Part shown: positions 10,824-22,199 of the stretch, in pieces | Layout of the letters: each line of letters opens with the position of its first letter | How positions within the stretch are numbered: the stretch's first letter is position 1 | DNA from: Thuidium tamariscinum | Lineage: Eukaryota > Streptophyta > Bryopsida > Hypnales > Thuidiaceae | Reading direction: 5' to 3' | Assembly (NCBI GenBank): GCA_947034885.2 | Contig: OX344753.2 | Span: 28,970,347 to 29,034,346, forward strand | DNA: 64,000 nucleotides | The notes under the pieces: model-generated | The model's input: only the letters and a program-made list of their open reading frames with translations | Database searches by the model: none | What the model was told of the DNA's origin: nothing | Position numbers and translations under genes: made by a program

Positions 10824-12910
10824 TCACTCGGCAGAAACTTGCGCGCTCTCCCACCCAACGCATGTCAACGGCTCCTCTCCCTCGTCACCTTCATTTGGCC
10901 GTTGGATACTGTTGCAATCGCCTTGACCGTGGGATGGTTCGGTGGGCCTCCGATGACCACCAGATGTCTTGCCTTGTTCGCAACGTCTAGCCATTAGATG
11001 GAGCGATTCCAAATCAATGCATGCGATGCCCACGCTGTGTGGACTTTGGATCCGTGAATGGCGCAATCTAGGCTGGGCATGTAGGCCCTCCTCAATTTGA
11101 AAACTTGGCGCGCTCAGCGGTGCTTCTTCTCTCTCTTGCTGGAATGTCTTCCTACTTGGATGCGGCTTTGCAAAATTGCTTTGTGAATGCAGAACCTCGG
11201 GGGGCCACGGAAATCCATCTGGTGGGGGTCCGTAGTCATCGTCGTCATCCTCAGAGTCTGTACTGCACCCTTCACATGATGAGTCTCTTGCTGCTGCAAG
11301 CTCTTCTTCGTCTTGGTCTTGGCTTCCCAAGAAGTCAGTGTCCGGTTCTCCTATAGGCATGTCACGTACAATGTTAGGAGGGAGATGGGGCTCAACTAGT
11401 TCGTTGATGGTCGGAGAGGGAATGCAGTCACTATAAGAAACCCCCGTTTTAGGTAACGAGCCCTAATTTTTTATAACGGATTTTGGGTGATGTCAATGTT
11501 GACAACTCAAAATTTTTATGTCGACAAAACTGTCCAATGTAACATCAATGTCAACAGTCCAATGTTTTTATGTCAACATTGATGTTACATTGGACAGTTT
11601 TGTCGACATAAAAATTTTGAGTTGTCAACATTGACATCATCCAAAATCTGTTATAAAAAATTAGGGCTCGTTACCTAAAACGGGGGTTTCTTATAGTGAG
11701 TTGTTTGCTTCAATGTCATCGTCCGAGGAGTCTGTGAAGGAGTAGCTTGGACCCTCTGATGTTGGTTCTCCAGACTCATTCTGCTCGTCCTACTTTTGTT
11801 GCAGGCGGTCACTGCGGCGGGGAGGGAGGTCGTCCCTTGCGAGCTGCAGACATCGATCAAAAGGTAAGCGTCAGTCTCTCTCCAGGTTAAATTTTTTTTT
11901 TTCAAAAAAAAAATGTATATTTGTACATCATGGAGACACGAGTTGGAATTAGGAGTTAGGAACAGCTTATCCATTTTCCCTTCTTGAATCGAGCAACCCT
12001 CGGCATGTCTCTTGAGTGTACTTGTTGCAGAGGTGCTTGGTAAATTTGGCCACACTCTCTCCTTGATGAAAAGAGGAATTTTTGGGTGAAATTGTTGCCA
12101 TTCGCACCAGCCTAAGCACTGTGCAGCTTGCTTGTAGAAGTGATGACGGTAGTTAGAAGGCTGTGGATTTGGAGGCCACCACAAACTTCCTTTTAGTAAA
12201 AGTAGTGAGCGTAAGTGTGGGATGCTGAGCAATGCTACTACCCTATTTGCTTGGTTTGATGATGCTCCCTCCTTGCTTGTCAGAATCTTGAATAGCTGAT
12301 GTGCAATGGTTGTTGCTTGTACAGGTTGAAGTAGTGGCACATCAAGCTCAGCTAATGGTACGGCTTCCTCAAGACCCAACGTCAGTATCGAACTTGGAGT
12401 TCTGATCAGGTCTTCTCCCTCCACTCCACCGTTCAGTACTTGCGGTGTGAAGATGCCGCTTCTTCCGAGGTTGGGCCGAACTGCACTCGATGTTTGATCC
12501 AATGTTGTAAGTTCTGCTATGCTCCCACTTTGATATACGGGTACTGCACATTCAACTTGTTGATTCTCCGAGACTGATGGAAAATGTCTGCTCCAGGTTT
12601 GAATAGTCAATGCCGCACATGCTTCGTGAAGGTGTCGATCCAACTTCGGCAGCCCAGTCGATGCTCCCAGCCCAATTGATGCGTGCTGCCCAGTCGATGC
12701 TCTCAGTGCAAGCCGCGGAGTTGGCCCAGTCGAAGCTCTCGTTGAAGCTCCTACTGCGAGAAGCGGAGGCAGTCCGGTCGAAGCTCCCACTACAAGAAGG
12801 GGAGGCGCGCCAGGCGATGCTTCCGATGCGCCAAGCTGAAGTGGCCTAGTCGCAACTCCCACTGCGAGCAATTCAAGCGGCCAAGTCGTCCCGCTCGCTT
12901 CATCAGTCAT
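10824..12910 (-). pseudogene. Unknown acidic/Ser-rich gene split by a MITE
   Basis: I do not recognise the product. From 12,910 downward a 411-codon frame starts with Ala/Ser/Thr/Leu-rich repeats (GAST phrases, roughly residues 25-95). It continues through ordinary-looking protein sequence to about 11,960, where a poly-pyrimidine stretch suggests an intron. Below this, a frame encoding FTDSSDDDIEANN is interrupted by the MITE at 11,429-11,698 and resumes as CIPSPTINELVEPHLPP. It runs into an acidic region (STDSEDDDDDYG) that ends near 10,824. Removing the MITE and one AGT copy keeps this frame open, good evidence that it was coding. It lies between the ends of the piggyBac-type element and reads the same way as the transposase, so it could be its N-terminal exons or a second gene. 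Confidence 0.45.
11429..11698. mobile_element. CACTA-type MITE with 3-bp target duplication
   Basis: The element starts CACTATAAGAAACCCCC and ends with the exact reverse, GGGGGTTTCTTATAGTG. It is flanked by AGT at 11,426-11,428 and 11,699-11,701. The two halves are complementary over more than 100 bp each, with only scattered differences, so the 270-bp element is one long foldback. CACTA ends and a 3-bp duplication are diagnostic of the CACTA (En/Spm) superfamily. It has no coding capacity and depends on a transposase elsewhere. It lies in a probable exon. Confidence 0.95.
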
Positions 12911-13845
12911 ATTTTAGTGTTGTAACAATTGAATTCCTAAGCGATGTATACCATGTCATGAATCTGGTAAGCACAACATTGCAAAGATCTAGAGAGCCAC
13001 CAAGGAGATCACATTGTTATTTCTTGGTTTGGTACCTGTTTTTTATTTTTGTGAAGATGTGTATGGGATGGAGTTATTAGCTGTTATTTTTGACTCTTGA
13101 TTAGTACCAATTTCATGACAATCATGCATAGGGAACATTGAAATTCAATTAGAGTGGCCCAAAACAATGTAGGGATTAGTACAAATCGGATTTTTCAGGC
13201 TCAGAATCGATGTCCAAAGGTGGTACTAGAAGTTTAGTCCAATTGGTGTGAAGCTGCATTCATTCATGTATTTTTTGATTCTTGAATTTTGCTTGAAGCT
13301 ATAGGAGAAATCTTGGTATGATCTATTTTGAGCAGTTGTTAGCTCATGGTAATGACAGAGGTCCGAAAATCAAAATTTGTCGTCTCAATTGCATGCTTCA
13401 TGAGCAATCTTTTGTGTACCTGTAGTCGTGCGTGTGTGGCTAATATGAAGCCTGGGGTGTTGGTAATGCTAGGAAATTAGATTTAGTGAAAGTAGTGCTT
13501 AAAGGCAGAGTCTGACACTCTGCGTTGTCAGGCCGAGAACCCGTTTTTGTAAAACCGGACAACCTTGCCCCAAGCTTTGTCCCTTGGCCTTTGGGCACTA
13601 GTTCCAAATTTTCAACCACAGTGTAAATGGCTTTGCCCGTGCTGCCCTTCGAGCAAAAGAAATCACTCTGGAGCTTCTAACTTTTAGTCTATAAATTAGA
13701 TTGAACTGAAATAAATTGAGTTGCAAAGCTACTCCTTGTCCACACATCCTCTAAAAATTTTGGACCAAAATATTCTTTTTTGAATGACTGGTGGCCTGCC
13801 CAAAATTGCTATGTTGTCAAAAAAGCCAGTTTGATCGTTTAGGGG
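12911..13845. other. Noncoding right part of the piggyBac-type element
   Basis: No gene is visible. The last 100 bp before the TTAA (GGACCAAAATATTC, TTGCTATGTTG) resemble sequence at about 630-690. The first part may be promoter for the minus-strand acidic gene that starts at 12,910; no clear TATA box stands out. Confidence 0.4.
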
Positions 13846-14499
13846 TTAAAATACAGTTAATCTTTCAAGGGGAAGACTTTTGAAGGTTTTTAGTGGAATA
13901 GAGGGAGTAGTAATTAGACTTTTCTACTAGAAGTTATAGATGGATGAAGTTTGACTGCTAATTGGTTCATAAAACTTCATCCACGTTTTCCTTCTAATTT
14001 ACAATTCAAATTTAAGCTTTAATTTCACTTGTGGATTAAAAATTTTGACGTTTCTCCAATTCCCTCAATTTATTCCAAAGTTTTAAATTCTAATTTTTTC
14101 ATCCAATTTAAGCTCTATACTTCATCCACCCCTATCTTTTTCAATTAAGTCTAGTTTCTAAGTTTTAAAATGTTTCTGAAAACCTCCAAGAAAAATCTAC
14201 GAGATTATGAATCTAAAACTTAAGAAAAATCTAGTCTACTTACTTTGACTTAGACTTATAATTAGGCTATTTGATATAATTGTGGATTTTTGAAAATTAA
14301 AAAAAGTAGTATAAGTTAGAATTTTACATTGGCCTGAGCTACAGCCAATAGATTATTGACCACTCTTTTAAAATTCTCTATAGTTTGCCATTATCCAATG
14401 ATGCTTGGTAGTTTTGTCCATGGCTAAAAGAAGGGTCTAAATACAATTGTGAAAAATTTCCTATATTTAAGAAAAAAATTTACTTAACTATTAACTACT

Positions 14500-15020
14500 A
14501 ATAGAAGCAAAATTTAAATATTTAATCTCTCTAAGATGGAATTAAAATGCACTAATCCCTACAGTGAGATTGTTCTAGAAAGAAAAGTAAACCGTGTGTA
14601 ACTTTTCTATTTGAAAAATTGTCAAAATTGCATTTAGAAGGGAATTCTACATGTCATTTTTTCAAAAAGATGATCAAACAACCTCCAAAACAAGATTGTC
14701 CATAATTTTCTCATAACAAATCCAAATGGAATGAACTAAAGATTTCCATGTAGAAAATAATATAATCTATTATAAAAATATTCTGATTTTTTTTAATAAT
14801 AAAATTTTTAATTTGTTTTAGGTTATCCCCTCTCCCTTGTTTTGAGCTTATTTGGGTATAACTTTCATTCAAAGGCTTTGATTGAAAGAAAAATTCAATA
14901 AAATTCATATTAAGATTATGAAATTTTCTATCATAAAAAAAATTCAAAAAATTAAGACAAAAAATTAGTCCGTAGGTACCTATCTGGAATTTCATTTGTT
15001 TCTTGAAGGTCCTGTAGGGG
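14500..15020. mobile_element. Relic of a piggyBac-type nonautonomous element
   Basis: About 500 bp matches the right half of the MITE at 56,583-57,504 in the same order. Shared phrases include GTGAGATTGTTCTAGAAA and AATCCAAATGGAATGAA. It ends GGTCCTGTAGGGG followed by TTAA at 15,021-15,024, corresponding to GGTCCTTTAGGGG-TTAA in the other copy. The left end could not be placed. Confidence 0.7.
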
Positions 15021-15024
15021 TTAA

Positions 15025-17799
15025 ATAGAAAAAAAATACAAAAATCCCTCGAAAAAGAATAGTACCAAAATAGGCATGCTACATGTCAACATAGTATTTG
15101 GTCTGGATTAGAGTATTCTACGTGGTATCAACCTGAATCCACTTATAGATAGATTAAAAAGCCAAGAATTAGTGGAAAATTAGGATACTTGAGTATTTAG
15201 TTTCACATGTGACTAAACCTAGCTAATTAGTCCAAAAAATCCCTAGCAAAGTTGTTTGAATAGGGGCTCAAGAAGAGATTTCACTTCATAGCATCAATGA
15301 AATAGAAGAATTCAAATTGTTGACATGCAAGTGTTACTCATGCAAGATGGACCAATGGAAGGAATCTAGTGATAAATAATGGCAGTTCAAGGTTAGTATT
15401 GTGCTAGAGGCTCGATAATAGGATCAATTTCAAAATATTCTTTTGGATAAAAAGATTCTTTAATTATCGGGGCCAATTGAGGGATTTGGAATTTTGTCTT
15501 CGTTTTCCACATGCATAAGACAAGAATGTGAGCCTAGACTTATTTTTTGGGATTCTATAAGAGATTCAACAAAAAATCCCAAAATTTTATGATAGTCAGA
15601 GAGTGTCTTTATAGGTGATCAATTGCTAAGATGTTTTGTGGAAAATTCCTTGAAAATTTTCAAGATCTACTAAAACCTCACTAAAAATTAGGATAATTTT
15701 GTATGCTTATAAAATATCCTGACATTCAAAAGTACATGAACCAACGAGATTCTTGATGACTAGTGCATTCAAAAATTGCAATAGTTGACATCAATTGATG
15801 CATTAGGAGCATAAGGAATTGGAATGAAGTCAATAATGGTAGGTCTTTTTTTATCCTCCCTTTATCCTTCTAATGACTTAAGAATCTAGGTAAGTTACTT
15901 CTTGCAAAAAAATCAAATTTCAAAGGTTGGATTTTCATCCATTTTGGTTTTTAAACCTACACTAGGTTTTATTGAGATTTTGGGCTTTGAAAAAGGGATA
16001 TATTTTATTTTTATTGAAAATCGCCTTATAAATTTAAAGGAACAATCTGTTTGGAGTTTGGAGTTAATCTCCAAAAGTTTGCATGTAGGTTCATTGATGT
16101 TTGTGGCTTTGACCACTTGTGAGAGGTGTTGCAAGCTTATTGGTGTGATTACTAAACTTATTGAACTGTTTGGAATCTTGAGTCAAGTTTTATTGAGGTC
16201 CTTAGTTGATTTGGCATCGTCTACTTATTTTATTGAGTTACTTTGAGTATATTCCATCTTGTGTACTAATCCTAGAGTAACTCTCTATATGACTTGGTAA
16301 TGTTGCTATGGGAAGCCTTTTGCTTCAATGTTTTGAATGTGTACAAATAGAATTTATACTAATTTTATAGCATTTAAGTATTGTTTTGTATCCTAGATCT
16401 AATGTGTCTATATGAACCTTGTTTTGATTCACAAGTGGTATTAATAAGTCTTTCTAGGAGGGCAAAGCTTTGAATCCCCAAGGGATTAAAGATTTTAGTA
16501 AACTATCTAAATTAGATCTTACAATGAAACTTTGAAATCCCCTAAAGAAGCCAAGGTTTTAGTTGGGTGTCAAATTAGAGCCTATAGCAAGCTAGTGATC
16601 ACTATAAAGTTCATGTTTAAAGTTTAGTTTCCAAAATATGTTGAAAACTATCCAAAGTTTAGACTCTAAAAAGTAGAAAGGTAGATGAAAAAGGATAGTA
16701 GGGGATATTGGACCACATCCTTGTAGTTTTGTCTACACCCTCAGTACCTCATCCCCTGTGTTCTATTTTTTGCTTTGTTTTATCTAAGATACTATTCTCT
16801 TGTTGTCAAGAAATACTACTAAACTCTCTTGTTGTTAAAAAATATATTATTTTTTGTATATATAGTAGAAAAAAAGTCAGGCTAGCCCATCCAAATCCCC
16901 TAGTACCTCAAGGCAAGCTCCTAGTTGACGGCTATGGGAGCCTGATTTCCATCCTTTAAAATGAAGTGAATACAATTGGGTTCAAAGCAATCCTAAATCC
17001 TATGAATGTCTTAGCGTCAATCCATTGTGCCTTCCAAGCAATGAATATTTTCTATCTATCTTAGGTTTGCTTTAATCTATTCTACTTTTAAATCTTAGAC
17101 TATTTTTTTCCTATTTTAAGTTGATTTTTTTCTTTCAACTTTATCTCTCTTTTACTTTGCTTTGGATTCCTATTCTAGTTCTATACTTAATCTCATTTTT
17201 TTCACTAATTCTACTTCTAATTCCATTTTGACTTCCATTTTAGATTGCCAATTCTAACTTGATTCCCTACCTTAACCTAATCTTCTACTCTACTTCTACT
17301 TTCACTTTGATCTTTATTTCTAACTTGACTTGCCAATTCTAATTTGGCTTATTCTAATTTTTTGCTTAATCCTAATCCTAATTTGACTTTTACTTCTGAT
17401 TTCAGTAGCTAACTTTAATCTAATTTGCTACTTAGTCCTAATTCTAATTTGACTAGCTAACTCTAATTTGAACCTCAAGCTTAGTCTAATTTTTCTATCT
17501 TGACTCTCTATTGTAATCGGATACTATTCCTCATTTGACTTCCCTATTTCTATTCTTACTTCTCAACTATTTGACCTTCTATGCACTTCAATCTTACCTC
17601 TACTTCTAATGCTATTAGTTCTACTATATTTCTACCCTATCTTTTTAGTGTCGCATGCTACTTTGGAGGCTAAACTTTGGATAGGTTTCAACACGTTTTG
17701 TAAATCAAACTTTAGATATGGATTCAATTATGGAGGTCAATCAAGGGGTTGCTATAGGCTTTTGTTTGACACCCAACTAAGATTTTCTATCCCCAGGGG
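15025..17799. other. AT-rich spacer, no gene seen
   Basis: AT-rich with no convincing coding region. From about 17,080 to 17,580 the plus strand is a long pyrimidine-biased, low-complexity tract built from TTCTAATTTGACT-like phrases. Confidence 0.5.
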
Positions 17800-18150
17800 G
17801 TTGAAAGCTTTGCTATCCTGATGGGACTCACTAATGCCTTTCCCAAAACATGATGTGATTAGTAATACACCAATAAAAACCTTGGATCCTTAGAGATTCA
17901 GAGCTTTGTCATCTCAATGGGACCTACAAATGCCTTTGCCAAAACACATTGCAGTTAATGAGAGACCTCTAGTACTTTAGACCCTTAGCGAGTTCAAAGC
18001 TCTGTTGTCCCTGCAAGACTCACTAATGCCTTTGCCAAAACATGACATGGTTAGTGACACACCACTAAACCTTTGGATTGTTAGGGATTCAAAGTTTTGC
18101 CATTCCAATGGGATTCATTATTGCCTTTGCCAAAATACAATGGGTTTAGT
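17800..18150. repeat. 96-bp tandem repeat, about four copies
   Basis: Diverged units containing AAAGCTTTGCTATCC-like and CACTAATGCCTTTGCCAAAAC-like phrases start near 17,804, 17,900, 17,996 and 18,091. An isolated related unit (GGGCAAAGCTTTGAATCCCC) is seen near 16,460. No conserved protein is encoded. Confidence 0.75.
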
Positions 18151-20979
18151 ATAGAGGAAGTAATCCAAAAACAATCGAGACTTGAGACCCCATGATTGGT
18201 ATGGGCTTTTGGATTAGTAGATATTAAGATTCACAAGCTAAAGGCTCCTCAAAGCGGCATCGCTAGGCCATATAGGAAGTTACTCCGAGTTTAGTATGCA
18301 AGACAACCTAGCTTCACTCGTAAAACTTTCTACAAAGAAACTCCACTCAAAGTAACTTGACAAAGTAAGTAACTAATGCTACATCAATAAAACTCTCAAC
18401 AACATGTGATTCAATACTCCAAATGACTCCACTAAGTGAATCTTGTACACCAACTACTCTTAAATGCCTCAAAGAAGTGGATAAACCACAACTATCACAA
18501 CTACATATACACAAGGAAGGCTCTCAAACCTCCAAAAATGTAAAAAATACCTCAACCAAGGCAATAATGGACTAAGACACCATCAAAGGTTTCTTGGCTT
18601 CAAATGCCAAGAGTTTCAATGTTAATTGAGTTCAATGTTTCCACTTATAAAAGTGTGGATTCAAAGAGAAGGACAAAGCTCCTATACATAAAAGTGTGGA
18701 GCAAGTAAAAGAGAGTTTGAGGTAAAAATGAGCACTCTTATATACTTTCTTGGGGCACTCCCCCCCCCCTTCCACCTCAAAAAACTAAATTTCACCTTAG
18801 ATCTTAAATGAATGTAGGTTCCTCTCCAAATCTATAGGTTTCTACTCAAATTCAAACCAAAGACTTACACCTATTGACTTAGAATTTACACTCCTAAATC
18901 CTATAAATTATTTTCATTGACTTGGTTCTTATATTTGTTTGTTTGAATTCATCCAAAATCAAACTAGGGATTCACATCCAAATTCAAACTAAAGACTTAC
19001 CCCTATTGACTTAGTCCTTGCACCCATTGACTTGGTTCATATACTTGTCTTTTTTATCTCATCTAAATCCATAGGTTCCTAATGGTTTCCCAATTAAACG
19101 AGGAGTGCTTACCTAAATTCTAACTAGGGACCCCTATAACTACATTTCTTCATTCTAAGTTGGACTAAATTTCTAACTTTTGGAGATTGATTCCAAATTG
19201 CAAATGGATTGTGCTATTAGCTCTAGAAGTTCCATTTTTATTTCATGGAAAACCCCTCCCTATATCTATGTCTACAATCTCTAGGGAACCTAGTATAAGT
19301 TAAAAATCATTATGGATAAAAATCCAACTTTGAGAATTCAACTTTTTTGCAAAAAGAAACTTCATTAGGCTCTTAAGCACAAGTGGAGGAGTAAGAAAAT
19401 AACTATAGGTGGCCTCATTCCACTTTTTTATGCTCCTGGTATGCCAGTCAACTACACTATAATTTTTGAAGGCATTAGTTGACAAAGAATCTTGCCAGTT
19501 GAGGTTCTTTTGACTATTATAATGTGTTGAAACTTGTTGGGGTGTTTTATTAGTATTAAAAAGGTATTCTAATTTTTAGTGAGATTTTACTACACCTTGG
19601 GAATTTTCTAAAAATTTCCCACTGAAGGATCTTGCGGTTGACCACCTAGAAAAACATTCCTTGAATATCAAAAAACTTTGAGGCTATTTATAAGACCTCT
19701 CATGGAATTCCACAAAGTAGGTGTAGGCTCACATCATTTTCCTACTCCTTTGGAGAAGGAAGATAAAATCCTAGTCCCTTCAATTGACCTTAACAATTGG
19801 AGAATCTTTTACTCCAAGGGAAATCTTGGGGGATTGATCCAAATACTTCTAGTCTCTCATGTGAAACTCCATCCATATACCGCCATACTTGGTGGCTAAA
19901 TACCTTCCATTGGCTTGTTTTGCATGTATAATACCTACAAACCAATAATTGGGATTTTTTCTATTTCCTTGATTCTATGGAAAAATTGAAATTTCTTTAT
20001 GGAACCCTACTCTAACATCTCACTTAGTTCGTATAGACTAATTAGCCAAACTTAATTGCATGTAGAGTTCATTACTCAACTATAACATCATATTCATTAA
20101 TTTGGGAGATCAAGAACCTCCCAAATTAAAACTATTCATTTACATGAGCAGAAAATCATGTATAATTGTATTAAATTAAAATACGTGGCTTTCATTTCAT
20201 AAATCAAGACTTGCAATTTCCATTAAAATGATAGTTTTAAGTAGAAGAAAAAATATAATTGTAGTCTCTATTTGGTGCCACCTTTTAAAGCCACAGACTC
20301 CAACTGCAATTTGTATCCAGGCTGTGTTGTTCGATACTAATTAATATGTGAATATTTTCATTAGTTAGTCACCGCATTAAGTTGGGGTATATTGCGAGAG
20401 GCAGTACAAGAGACTGATTGTTGTGTACTTGGAGGCACGGGTTCAATTCCTGTTGACCTCCATCTTATTAAGCCGTGGCGCTATCCTGATATTGAGCTAG
20501 ATTGAGATTGTATTCTACCATTTACGCAACAAATTTTTATTTTCAAACATTTTTTTATTAAGAATAAAGGAACACAGCTATTACAGTCAAAAAGAAAATA
20601 ACAAACGCAAATATATTAGTATATATATATAAAATATGTAGAAGTCCAATCATTTTATTAAAACAAAATTATAATGCAAATAGTGTATCTAAAAACAAAC
20701 TATAATATTGCATAAGTCAAACACCACTTATTCAATTGCAATATGTTAAAAACATTTGTAATACAATGTCCTACAAACCAAAAATACAAATACTAAATGC
20801 ACTTCTATTCAAAGTTTAAAACTACAACATATAAATGACTCCCATTTGAAACACAATGTAATACAAACAATACTCAAATCATTTGTAATACAATGTCTTC
20901 CAAAGAATACAAAAATTGTAAATAGACTTCTATTTGAAGTTAATGTCTAGACCCTATAAGTCGTTCTCATTCAAACACA
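18151..20979. other. AT-rich spacer with dispersed repeat copy 2
   Basis: No gene seen. A ten-base C run lies near 18,765. The segment 19,420-19,650 is a diverged copy of 4,440-4,650. Around 20,400-20,462 there is a tRNA-like T-arm (ACGGG-TTCAATT-CCTGT) without a convincing cloverleaf. Beyond about 20,560 the sequence is AT-rich up to the 3' end of the next gene. Confidence 0.5.
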
Positions 20980-22199
20980 TCAAATATATGAAGCAAGGCT
21001 TTGCTTGATAATTTCAATTTGTGCAGCCGGAATCTTGAGCAAGCATTGGCGAGTATCTTTCTTGATTTGAGACTTCCACGCCGTCATCACAACATTTGTA
21101 GCTTCCCAAACTGGTGGATCAGCAACATCAACCTTCCAACGTAAACCTCGTTCAGTGTCCCATCCAGTGTAAAAGTCTTGAACATCTTGGCTCCTAGAAG
21201 TTGGGCGAAAATATTGAATGAAAATGCAGTTTGGTTTTTCAGGGTTACTATTTGGATCAGACAAGGCCCGTGCAATCCAAACTGGCTGTGAATTACCATC
21301 TGCGGGACGAACTGCAACAAAATAACCTTCAAAGAGGTCACGACCAATCCTAAATGACGGTTGTGGACGACCCCTCAAAGGTCCAACGTACGCTTCATCC
21401 TCCCTAAACTCTTCACGATCCTTGCCATCATCTCCCAACTGATCAACAGGGTTCACTTGAATTCGAGTAGTCGGCCAAAATCCATCCTTCAAAACATCTC
21501 AAGCAGTAATTGGTTCTTGTAGAGCATCCTTGACATCACGCCAATAGTAAACCAAATGTTCATAACGCCTTCGACACTCTCCAGTAACATCTGCATTGCA
21601 CAAGTTCTCCCAATACTTCACGAACCCTGCAATGCCTTTCTCAATGTCCTCCAAACCTCTCATTGGCTTTGGAGGAACTGGCAATGGAACTCTACGGGGC
21701 CACAAACTGCGCCCCTCAGAATCTTCCTTCCACAACTTGATACCGCCACCATCTTCTCCTAACCATTCCATGTCAGTGCACAACAACTTGTACTTCATAA
21801 CTGGAACTCCATTAGAATCAAGGTAGAATTTCACTTGTTGAGGCTTCGTATGTCCAACAAGCAACTCATCTCCATCTACAAAAGCCCCTGCAATAAAAAT
21901 TTTGAAATCTGGCACCTCTTCAATGAGGTGAGGGATGGTAGGACTGGACTCAACATCCATGAACGACTTCATAAGCATTGGGATTGTTGGAAAGTTTTCC
22001 TTCTTCAATAACATACTCCACCTTCCAAACAATGCATCAATGTCGTCATGGGTGTGACCCACAATCATGAAGTTCACAAATACTTCTCTGAAGATCTTGT
22101 TTGCAACAAGTAGAGACCAAAAACAAAAAACATATCGATTCTTATTGTCGCTTGTGGCATTGTCCATCTGCACATTCAAAATAGGAGGTAATGGTGTCG

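Larger units (their letters stand above)
6771..13845. mobile_element. Candidate full-length piggyBac-type transposon (7.1 kb)
   Basis: The left end is TTAA (6,767-6,770) then CCCCTAAATG; the right end is CGTTTAGGGG then TTAA (13,846-13,849). In inverted orientation both ends read TTTTAACCCCTAAA. PiggyBac elements duplicate TTAA and start with CCC-type inverted repeats, and a piggyBac transposase lies inside on the minus strand, so the three observations agree. A smaller element at 56,583-57,504 has the same type of ends and shares subterminal sequence (a phrase around AACCATAAGATCTTGAAC at about 6,870). A second acidic gene, a 129-bp tandem repeat, a perfect hairpin and a 26-bp tandem repeat also lie inside. 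TTAA is common in AT-rich DNA, so the exact limits are an inference. Confidence 0.5.

Noticed and set aside
20386-20463. tRNA gene
   Set aside because: A good T-arm (ACGGG-TTCAATT-CCTGT) is present, but the acceptor pairs poorly, the D-arm is too short, and the middle hairpin has a 15-nt loop, so no cloverleaf forms. At most a decayed tRNA or tRNA-derived repeat.
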